DNA of 64,000 nucleotides from Euclidia mi. Lineage: Eukaryota > Arthropoda > Insecta > Lepidoptera > Erebidae. Both the position numbers and the translations under genes were made by a program. Location: the NCBI GenBank assembly GCA_944739405.2, contig OX123182.2:22517326-22581325 (forward strand). The letters are read 5' to 3'. The notes below the pieces were generated by a model. That model made no database searches. It had not been told where the DNA came from and saw only the letters and a list, made by a program, of their open reading frames with translations. Numbering within the stretch: the first letter of the stretch is position 1; the number at the start of each line of letters is the position of its first letter. Shown here piece by piece: positions 56,716-64,000 of the stretch.

Positions 56716-57494
56716 TTTGCATTAGGCTTGGGGGCCTCTAGTAAATTATAAGACCACCATCAATCATCAAAGTTGATCATCGCTGTGATGCTGACATTCT
56801 GTATCGCTTTAAGTTATGTGAAGGTTTTTAGGTATTTAAGTAAAGTAGCAGTGACTGAAAATTAATCTTGCATATCGACTGTGAACTGGCAACATGTCCT
56901 ATCTCATTTTTTTGCAGATTTCACTTTTTAATGCCAATTTATACCATTTAATACCTCACATCGTTGGAAGAATTCCTAACTTAAATACATTTCAATTTAG
57001 CGCCAGAATTCGCTTTATTCAACTTGTACTAACTGCAACGCGCAGTGACCGCGAGCATTTTATGCTATCTCGCCAAAAATGTATGGACATGAACGCGATT
57101 TCGCGCACTCTTAAAACACACAACTGTTTTATGTGGATTCATTAGGTTTTGGTGCCCTAAGTTATAAAGGGATATTTTTGAGGACTTCTAGAAGCTAAAA
57201 TGGTAGGTTTTGTTATACATTTATTATTAATATTTAAGATTTCTACGTTAATAATTTGTAAATCGAGATAGTACATTATGCATTGCCGTCGATTACCGTT
57301 CAAACTTTTGGCAGATTGGAATTATTCAGAGATAGTACTTCTTGTTTGCATTGAACTAAGCATAACATCAATCGAAAATACCTTTCATTAGGTTATTCAA
57401 TACATACTTACGATGAAATACATGCTTTTAAGTTGCACGGTTCCGCTATAAGTTGTTATTGACGCATTATTCAGGTGTTAGCCGTATTTAATAA

Positions 57495-57620
57495 TGTGCA
57501 CAGTAGATGGCAATGAGCTCGCCCCCTATTACATTGGGACCGAAATATAACTGGCGAAAAGTGGGTGTGTAATAGACTTCTGCCTACCCCTTCGGGGATA
57601 GAAGGCTCACACCTTTTAAC
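57495..57620 (+). mobile_element. SINE 3' half
   Basis: 'gctcgccccctattacattg', 'ggcgaaaagtgggtgt' and 'taccccttcggggatagaag' match the body and tail of the SINE at 4599-4870. The tRNA-like head is absent. Confidence 0.8.
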
Positions 57621-58044
57621 CCCTTTAGTTATCAGCATTTACGACTTGATGCTCTAGCCCATCGTGTCACAAAGGCTTGCTGCTTAGAGATTGCAGGACT
57701 ATGTTCTAACTCTACCCGCCTCATGACTTACTAGCTATTTGCTTGGTTGGATTCGATAAAGCATAAATAATAATGGAAATTATTTGTGATTTCAAATGAT
57801 TTATCCGTTTTGATATTGGCTGCGACATGCCAAAATATCGGCGCCTCAATAGACAGATATCTAAGTCTCTGACCCGCGATATCCGCCGGTACAACATCAA
57901 ATGTGTTCAAGAGGCGATCAAGCGGAACGAAGCCTCTAATGTATTCCAGAGAGATCTGTCTATCGATTAAAATCAGCTAACAAAGCTGAAGACGAAGGAT
58001 GGCAGTGTTGTGTCATCCAGACCTCAGTTCTTGAGGGAGATCGA

Positions 58045-58485
58045 ATGGTTCTATGGAAAGTTATAAACGACCCCGCGACCACACGCGATCCTAGAGCTAG
58101 ATTGACCCGACACCATACCGAAGACATCCCGGACGTCAGCATGCACAAGATTAGTGTGGCCCTAAAACAGCTTATAAACAGCAAGGCACCGAGTGATGAC
58201 AAAATTACGACAGAGCTTTTAAAAGCTGGCGGTATACCCGCTTTTGAAATGCTTCGTAACCTTTTTAATTCCGTCACACACGAGAGTAAAACGCCACAGG
58301 TGTGGCACGGAAGTGTGGTTGTGCTGTTCTTCAAAAAGTTCGACAAAATCCTTTTAAAGAATTACAGGCCCATCTCACTTCTGAGCCACATCTATAAGCT
58401 GTTTTCAAGATTCATCACGAATCGTCTCGCTTGCAAGCTACACGACTTCCAATCTTCCGAACAAGCCAGTTTCCGAAAAGGCTAA
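58045..58485 (+). pseudogene. RTE reverse transcriptase, longest open fragment
   Basis: 146 codons covering the RT fingers. KNYRPISLLSHIYKLFSRFI is clear, and QASFRKG precedes the stop that ends the frame. The frame upstream and downstream is shifted, so no complete enzyme can be made. Confidence 0.85.
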
Positions 58486-58705
58486 TAGTACTATACACAT
58501 ACTGAACACATATAGAAGCCCGACAAGTATAACCAGCCTCTATGCTTGGCGTTTGTAGACTATGAGAAAGCCTTCGATTCGATCGAAACCTGGACAGTGC
58601 TGCAGTCTCTCCAACGGTGCCAGATCGATTATCGATAAGTACTGAAGCGTTTGTACGAAAACACCACCATGTCAGTCCGCCTCCAGGACTCCCTCGCTGT
58701 AGTCG

Positions 58706-58737
58706 AATAGGTTTCGAGCCAGAGCTCGAAACCTATT
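58706..58737. repeat. Perfect 13 bp inverted repeat, 6 nt loop, inside the RTE copy
   Basis: AATAGGTTTCGAG (58706-58718) and its exact complement (58725-58737), loop CCAGAG. It interrupts RT coding similarity, so one arm is probably an insertion. Confidence 0.9.
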
Positions 58738-59529
58738 GATGAGGCAGGGAGATGTTATATCTCCAAAACTATTCACCGCTGAGCTTGAAGAAGTCTTCAA
58801 GCTTCTTGACTGGGAAAGACTCGGTATCAACATCAACGGCGACTACTGTATCACTCACCAGAGAGGTTGAGACCATGGAAGACCTCGGCACAATGCTCGG
58901 TGGCTTCTGTAGAGTCTCCCAACAAGTAGGTCGAATAAGACGAAAATCATGGGTAACGTCCATGTTGTACCTGCTCCTATAGATATCTTCATTTCCGATA
59001 TCCCGTAGTGTCTCAAGATGAAAGCCTTGACCAGTGTATGTAGCCAGTGTCGTCACAAATGAGGAATGAATCAGAAATGAGGAGATCCGCAGGCGAACCA
59101 AAGTCACCGACATAGTTCTCCGAATAGTCAGGCTGAAGTGGCAGTGGTAGGGTACATAGCCAGAAGAACCGATGGCCGTTGGAGCAGAAAGGTTCTGGAG
59201 TGGCGGCCACGCATCGAATGTCATAGCTGAGCTAGGCCTCCTAGAAGGTGGACTGACAATCTTGTTGGGATCGCCCATAATGTTCCAAGTAAAATGTCCT
59301 ATGTTTGTTCTTGTGTTGATTTATATTGTCCTATCTCGATTTTATATTGGAAGGAAGCATATAATGTAACTTTTGTTTTTAAATACATGTACAATGAAAA
59401 ATATTATTAACTACGTATTTTTTTTTAACATACGAGATGTTGTATATATGATGCAAACATGTTTTTTCTTCCTCCTCTAAAGTTGTCAAAATTGAGATAT
59501 TACCGGTTGCCAGTTCACAGTCGATATAC

Positions 59530-60130
59530 ACTTTTTATAGCTAAGACTCATAGTGATGAATCCAATACTATTATAAAAATATCTTGTTGCCAGTTAGTTA
59601 ATATTTTGTAAACACATAATGTAACACATAACTATTAACATTTATTTTTTGTTTGAACGATGGGTCATTTCGTGCGTCAATGAGTTTCACAGTCCACCAT
59701 ATAAACGTTGCACACTTTAACGTTGCAGGGAATTTCAAGGCTGTATCTTAATTTATGTCAGTTTTATTTCTTTTTAGTTTGGCTGTGTAGAAAAAGTCTG
59801 AGCTTCAAAGTCCTAGGCATCTTGTCGTAAAATGCCTGAAGGATACTCGAGACACTTGGATGGCGAGGAATTTGCCTTTTTAGGATGGCTTTGAAATTGT
59901 TGTCAGTGATTTAAACTGTTTACCGACATAAAAACGAGCCCAAGTCTAGCCAAACAACTATGGTGATTTCTTCAGTCGTATTTTACGATGGCCGGGGATT
60001 TACCTTAGCAATATTTCTTTCTCGATAGTCTTATTTAAATTGTATCAAATAAAACTAAAATACGTACCCCAAGAAGCAGTGGCTTTTTGAACACAATATG
60101 TTAAGGGTTTCTGATATACCATAAGTTTTA
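59530..60130. other. AT-rich sequence, nothing recognised
   Basis: No supported feature. Confidence 0.4.
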
Positions 60131-60134
60131 AAAA

Positions 60135-60318
60135 GCTGATTTATTCTTCTTCTTAGCGTGTCGATGGCAATCTAAATTGTGTTAGCCCAGAACTTAGCTA
60201 CGAGTATGGCATTATCAGCAGCGTCCATAAGCTCCTGTAGCGTGCAGGTATTAGGGCACGCAGGACAAGATAGTAAGTGTCCCATTGTTTGTCGAGCGGC
60301 ACCACACTTGCACAGTTA
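60135..60318 (-). pseudogene. LINE polyprotein C-terminal zinc-finger fragment
   Basis: The minus strand reads CKCGAARQTMGHLLSCPACP then NTCTLQELMDAADNAI and AKFWANTI. The C-x-C...H...C pattern followed by this helix is the C-terminal tail of Jockey/R1-group LINE RT proteins. It is in a single frame for about 45 residues and has no RT part attached. Confidence 0.7.
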
Positions 60319-60855
60319 ATTTATTTAAAAAGCGGTGTTCTGGCATGCTTTTCCCTAATTCGGACATTAGGTTTAAAAGCTCAAAATTAGTTTTACTTGA
60401 GGAGAACTAATTACGATATACCTTCTATAGTAATAATTCCAAAATTGTTCCAAATTCTCATCAAAATATCAGCAAGAATTCATTTGAGCCGATATAATTA
60501 TAACTACGTCAATGCCTGTCTAAAGGCAATCGCATCTTAACGATTCTCTTTAATCCCTGGAGCACCAAAAATGTGTGGACATCGGCCGCTGTAATTGGCT
60601 TGTAAAAGAACGTAAGTGGTAGATCCGTTGAAACCTATTACTTCTTACAGTCGCCTGACAACTCCATGATCCTTGCGTTAGTTGAAATATGGGTGGTTTT
60701 TGTTTGGCATTTTTGTTTTTTTAGCAGTAAATTCTTGGCATCAGCGACTGTGGCACGTCGAGTAAGTTTGAGATAACGTCCCTGAGAGTGTTATCAGCCA
60801 ATCAAAGGCGACGTGTTAAGGAGACGGGAAACGTTCGTTTATTTCCCTTGACACA
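60319..60855. other. Sequence without recognised genes
   Basis: No supported feature. Confidence 0.4.
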
Positions 60856-60860
60856 ACTGC

Positions 60861-61000
60861 ATGGCACTACCAGTAGTGTCACGGGAAATTTTTCTTTCCC
60901 GTGGCACTACCAGTAGTGCCACGGGATTTGCCCATGACACTACTCCTTTGTTATTAGTGTCACAGTCAATTGGACTCCCGTGGCACTACTGGTTTGAACT
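60861..61000. repeat. Cluster of short palindromes on GGCACTAC / GTAGTGCC
   Basis: The main unit is 60897-60926: arms TCCCGTGGCACTA and its exact complement around CCAG. A second unit (60862-60887) overlaps an ACGGGAAA/TTTCCCGT hairpin, a third (60934-60961) is TGACACTA...TAGTGTCA, and a half unit follows at 60974-60992. The cluster lies about 220 bases upstream of the MULE coding relic and may be its subterminal region. Confidence 0.8.
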
Positions 61001-61223
61001 ACTGGGTTACCTAATACACTTGGTTTGCCAAGTGTTTGTTTTGTATGAACATAATAATACAATTACTGAATTATGTAAACAGTTTGATAGATTGAAATAC
61101 TGGCACCTGTAACGATTGTCAATGTGAAAAATATTAACGTTTGCATTAGTTGTCATAAATAATAAAGATAGCGTCATAAACAGTCAAGATCTAAGGATAT
61201 TTTTCAAATTTCTATTGATAATA

Positions 61224-61385
61224 ATGGAGATCGATGAACTATATTTTAGAAAACGCAAAGGTGGTACAATCGTTTTACACGATGATTACCAATATCACAA
61301 ACTACGTGATTTTAAAAATAGTTCATCTATTTGGCGGTGTTCAGCCTATAGGAAATTGAAATGTCCAGCAACAATAACTATTAAA
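61224..61385 (+). pseudogene. FLYWCH zinc-finger exon of MULE transposase
   Basis: The first ATG in the frame is at 61224. The residues KRKGGTIVLHDDYQYHKLRD, then IWRCSAYRKLKCPATITIK, fit FLYWCH: G-G, a Y-x-Y/H strand, W-x-C and a final C-P-A. FLYWCH binds DNA and in these elements probably recognises the ends. GTGAGT at 61386 is a good splice donor; the matching acceptor TATATTTAAG ends near 61469. Confidence 0.75.
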
Positions 61386-61469
61386 GTGAGTATCTACATA
61401 CGTTTACACAATTTATTAACTTACCTAATATATTATTTGTGACTCCTCATTTTACTTTATATTTAAGGA

Positions 61470-61847
61470 AAATCGCCTAATTAAAAATCACAAAAGCCTC
61501 ACATATGTGAAAAAGTCAGTGGCAGAAATATCATAGCAAGAGAGGTAAACAATTTAAAGAAGCAGGTCATCAATTCCAATAAACCAGTAAGTCAATTATA
61601 TGAAGAGACCAACGAAGCCTTCCAAAATAAAGGCTTGGATTTAATAGCATCCTTACTTCCGCTTTCCAGTGTGCAACATTGCCTCTATGATACTAGGAAC
61701 AAAGAAATGGGTGTGTTAAAAACAGTATTTAAAGATGTTGAAGAAGTGCAAGTACCTACACAGTATTTAGATTTTATTTTAGCTGATTATTATTTCGAAG
61801 ATCACGGATTTTATTATTCTACTCTGATGAATGCAGACAACTTATAA
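61470..61847 (+). pseudogene. MULE transposase, pre-catalytic region
   Basis: After the putative intron the frame resumes with ENRLIKNHKS. Then, with one small slip near 61505, it reads IIAREVNNLKKQVINSNKP, SQLYEETNEAF and LIASLLPLSSVQH, ending at a stop at 61845-61847 after MNADNL. This matches the helical segment between FLYWCH and the catalytic domain of such transposases. Confidence 0.65.
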
Positions 61848-61867
61848 GTTAGGTGAGTGAATATTTT

Positions 61868-62399
61868 GGAGATGTAACTTTTAAAAGCTGCCCACCGCCG
61901 TTTGCTCAACTCTACAGTAACAGCAATTTGGAGAAAAGCGAAAATACTAAACTTAAACAAGAATAAAGGCCAAAAACGAATAAAAGGTCTCACTGCGGCT
62001 CTTCCGTTGTTGCCAGCCGAAAACACACTGCAGGGTTGGCAATACATTAAAGAAGAAAGTCGGCATTTAGAAATGCAGAAGTTCATAAATTACGTGGAAA
62101 ATTTTTGGTTCAAGAAGAATTTTAACGAAATTATAAGTGTCTATGGTATACGTCATAGAACTAATAATGTTCTAGAAGGTTGGCACTCTAAAATTAATAA
62201 AAGAGTGACGAAGGCAACGATAACATTGCAACGATTACTACAAATCCTAAAAACGTCCGCGAATACAAAAATCAAGGCCAAACAGGGGTCAAAGCGAACC
62301 AAAATTGCTATAAGTAATGATGACCACATCATGCATATTTTATTACAATTAATTAACGGAGAATTGTCGGTGGGATACACATTAGAAAAGTTGCGATAA
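61868..62399 (+). pseudogene. MULE transposase, catalytic remnant and C-terminus
   Basis: At about 61868-61918 the frame reads GDVTFKSCPPPFAQLYS, the block that carries the first catalytic Asp (usually DGTF). It then jumps, in another frame, to VTAIWRKAKILNL and onward to ENFWFKKNFNEI, YGIRHRTNNVLEGWHSKINK and a basic end. RTNN-EGWH is the C-terminal signature of MULE transposases. Roughly the whole middle of the DDE domain is missing, so the protein cannot be catalytic. Confidence 0.8.
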
Positions 62400-62494
62400 A
62401 TTATTAGGTATTGAACTCATTACTCAATTTTCACCTACCCCTTTTATTTTATTAAGTGATTGCTACTAAGTTCGTATACAACATAGACATTTGA

Positions 62495-62710
62495 CTTAAG
62501 GAACATATAGCTGACATCAAACACAAACGCTCGGCGAAGTATTTTGTGTGTGAATATGTAGAACAAGGGACCAACTATTACCTGCTATTTGATAAACCAC
62601 AGACACTCGCAAAAGAACACCGTTTTATTCCAAGGCTGATCCGAGAAGCTATTGGAATTAAAAAACACCCTAATTTTAAGAGAGAAGATGGTTGGAATGT
62701 TCCTCTGTAG
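62495..62710 (+). pseudogene. GIY-YIG / Penelope-like C-terminal fragment
   Basis: One open stretch of about 70 codons reads EHIADIKHKRSAKYFVCEYV then RLIREAIGIKKHPNFKREDG and ends at TAG near 62708. R-E-A-x-E/G-I-x-K-H-P-N-F-x-R-E-D-G is a recurrent ending of GIY-YIG-containing retroelement proteins of the Penelope-like type in arthropods. The catalytic GIY-YIG motif itself is not present here. Confidence 0.5.
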
Positions 62711-62759
62711 GAAGAAGTTGCTATAGTATCCGTAAACCTAAGTTATATTTGTTTGTTAT

Positions 62760-62808
62760 ATACGAACTTTGAAATGAAACTTAGGTAGTTTCATTTCAAA
62801 GTTCGTAT
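62760..62808. repeat. Perfect 21 bp inverted repeat, 7 nt loop
   Basis: Arms 62760-62780 and 62788-62808 (arm ATACGAACTTTGAAATGAAA), loop TTAGGTA. It is followed by a T-rich, AATAAAA-containing stretch. Confidence 0.95.
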
Positions 62809-63114
62809 TTTTGTTAAAAATAAAATAAAAATTATATTATTTTACTTTTTAATTTGTCTTCTTCTATAATCTTTCTTCTGTAAAATATCTTCATTGTAGC
62901 TTAGGATAAGGAGACCTTTACCCACAGAATTTTATTTTATGTACACCGCCAAATTTTCTATTACACTTTTTGACTCCATGTGCCGTTTTATTTTAATGTT
63001 TCCTATTAAATTCCAAGACACTTTTGAAGTTTCACGAACAATAGTCTAACTCACTGCTATTTGTTTTGTATAACAAAACAAAACAAAACTGTAACAAACC
63101 AAATATTTTAAAAG
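62809..63114. other. AT-rich sequence, nothing recognised
   Basis: A small ACAAAAC/GTTTTGT inverted repeat occurs near 63062-63085. No gene. Confidence 0.4.
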
Positions 63115-63250
63115 AGTACCCAGAGGAGTTTCTTGCCGGAGTCTTCTCCCTGGGCCTACCTTTTGGAACCGGCAACTAGAGTCAGTGACGTTTCAAAAGA
63201 GTATGTAAATTACCAACTTGAAATAAAAATATTTGAATTTGAAAATATTA
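63115..63250 (+). mobile_element. LINE 3' tail ending in GAATTT repeats
   Basis: 'cccagaggagtttcttgccg', then 'ggaaccggcaactagagtca' and 'aaatatttgaatttgaaaat' fit a lepidopteran LINE 3' UTR. No coding part remains. Confidence 0.55.
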
Positions 63251-63341
63251 ATAAAACACAAACAACATATTTTGTGCCAAATCAAACCTTCTAAGATGCT
63301 GCTCATGATATAATTAATGGATTTTACCATACATACTTGAC

Positions 63342-63973
63342 ATCATCTTAATGCCGTTTTTTTTTTTTTTTCCCCTTCGCCCTTCCCCCAGGGCGGAGTC
63401 CCTCCGCCCTGGGGGAAGGGCGAAGGGGACTGTCAGACTCTTACTGACTAAAAACCAACCCGTATTCCTCACGTACCCGTATGTCGGAGGGTCGGGTATC
63501 GCTGAAGCATTCCTCGCTACCCCCCGACGGGTATTGGCCCGCCAGATGGTCAGGCGGGCCCCGAACAAAACCCCCTTGGCGGCGGATGAAGGTGTTGGGC
63601 TCCGCCGCCAAAACACTCAGCGGCCGCAGAGGATAGGGAGGACGGCAACGCAACACCGCATCTCCTCTTCCTCTGCGGCCCCACCGCGACGCAACGATGG
63701 TGCGCCTCCATTTGGTCGCGGGAGATAGGGCGCGCGGCAACGCAACACCGACACGCCTCTCCTCCCGCGACCGCGCCCGACTGCGAGGGACAGAAGATCT
63801 GTCCCTCGCACCCGCCCCTTTGGACGCATCCTGCGCAGGCCTCCGTCAAGCCCACGCGGAGCGTCCCCTCCTGGATCCCTCTTAGCTTCACCGCAGGTGA
63901 CCAATCCACGGTTACTAAGCCCCCCCACCACGACAAGGTGGAGATCCCACGGGGGGGATCATCTTAATGCCGT
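63342..63973 (-). mobile_element. GC-rich 600 bp poly(A) retroposon with 16 bp target duplication
   Basis: The element proper is 63358-63957. ATCATCTTAATGCCGT is exactly repeated at 63342-63357 and 63958-63973. On the minus strand it begins with a run of seven C, then CGTGGGATCTCCACCTTGTC, and ends in a 26 bp perfect hairpin followed by about 14 A. The start resembles the 5' region of some arthropod LINEs (inference). The interior is strongly GC-rich and contains several repeated blocks (GGCAACGCAACACCG occurs twice, about 90 bases apart). The overlapping open frames on both strands are what GC-rich, stop-poor sequence gives and are not called as genes. Confidence 0.85.
63372..63428. repeat. 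Perfect 26 bp inverted repeat next to the poly(A) tail
   Basis: Arms 63372-63397 and 63403-63428 (arm begins CCCCTTCGCCCTTCCCCCAG), loop GTCCC. Very stable; it is the last sequence before the poly(A) of the retroposon. Confidence 0.95.
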
Positions 63974-64000
63974 GGTCTAACTTCACTTAACTCCTCAACT

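Larger units (their letters stand above)
57815..59290 (+). mobile_element. RTE-type LINE, degenerate
   Basis: Frame-shifted fragments in order: the endonuclease-RT linker (RQISKSLTRDIRRYN, from about 57850); RT fingers with ITTELLKAGGIPAFEML, VLFFKKFDKI and NYRPISLLSHIYKLF (58045-58485); palm block FVDYEKAFDSIETW (about 58553); a Y-to-stop change in the following block; RT C-terminus with SQQVGRI; and the tail EIRRRTKVTDI and WSRKVLEWRPR (about 59080-59215). The wording is that of lepidopteran RTE elements. The 5' endonuclease and 3' end are missing. A 13 bp inverted repeat (58706-58737) interrupts the palm. Confidence 0.85.
56872..59527. repeat. 22 bp perfect inverted repeat flanking a 2.6 kb segment
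   Basis: 56872-56893 (contains CTGTGAACTGGCAAC) is exactly complemented at 59506-59527. Weaker inverted similarity (TATCTCA) continues inward. The pair encloses SINE and RTE fragments. It could be the ends of a decayed DNA element or two opposite copies of one repeat. Confidence 0.6.
61224..62399 (+). mobile_element. Mutator-like (MULE) transposon relic, internally deleted
   Basis: In order: a FLYWCH zinc finger exon, a second exon with the segment before the catalytic domain, the first catalytic-Asp block, and the transposase C-terminal region. Most of the DDE core is gone between about 61915 and 61925. FLYWCH plus MULE transposase is a known insect combination. Terminal repeats were not identified with confidence. 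Confidence 0.75.

Noticed and set aside
63314..63936. Overlapping open frames of about 100-128 codons on both strands
   Set aside because: GC-rich sequence has few stop codons; the frames overlap on both strands, cross the retroposon boundary and hairpin, and have no domain.

Overview
The window looks like a transposon-dense stretch of a moth or butterfly (Lepidoptera) nuclear genome. The evidence is the set of tRNA-derived SINEs ending in the 'accccttcggggataaaaggcg' type of tail, RTE-like LINE ends that finish in ATG/GAT repeats, a Helitron that opens TCTATACT and closes CTAG, a TTAA-flanked piggyBac-type element, and a Gypsy element with a baculovirus-F-like envelope gene. No conserved host protein-coding gene was recognised. 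Bulk sequence is AT-rich. The one candidate host-like gene is a small two-exon unit at about 18.55-19.18 kb with a well-placed TATA box, initiator, intron and poly(A) signals; its product is not recognised.

Layout. 0-29 kb: a broken LINE (1.44-3.06 kb), at least eight SINE copies or fragments on both strands, several LINE tails, the candidate small gene, a 136 bp MITE with a 9 bp target-site duplication (21.6 kb), a ~965 bp terminal-inverted-repeat element (22.7-23.7 kb), an unusual cluster of perfect palindromes (25.83-25.95 kb), a 330 bp GT/GTGTGC microsatellite (26.5 kb) and a 1.05 kb non-autonomous Helitron carrying a ~115 bp tandem array (27.6-28.6 kb).

29.0-42.6 kb: a Gypsy element (A, plus strand, 362 bp LTRs, TATA target duplication) whose integrase is split at the catalytic Glu codon by a second, complete Gypsy/errantivirus-like element (B, 33.19-41.64 kb, minus strand, 251 bp LTRs, GAAC target duplication). 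B has uninterrupted gag, pol and envelope frames. Both A and B join gag to pol through a -1 slippery heptamer placed directly before the gag stop codon.

42.6-54 kb: a third, decayed Gypsy element (C, 46.34-52.57 kb) lies inside a piggyBac-type element (TTAA-flanked ends at 46.02 and 52.89 kb). Next to it is a TA/TATA-flanked inverted-repeat element (52.96-53.90 kb) that itself hosts a SINE.

54-64 kb: LINE ORF1 and 3'-tail fragments, a degenerate RTE LINE (57.8-59.3 kb), a minus-strand LINE C-terminus (60.2 kb), a Mutator-like (MULE) relic with a FLYWCH finger that has lost most of its catalytic core (61.2-62.4 kb), a GIY-YIG/Penelope-like C-terminal fragment, and a GC-rich 600 bp poly(A) retroposon with a 16 bp target duplication (63.36-63.96 kb).

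The window is therefore a record of nested insertion. It also holds several perfect or near-perfect inverted repeats with 0-7 nt loops. All homology statements are family-level recognition from the translated sequence; no database search was run.
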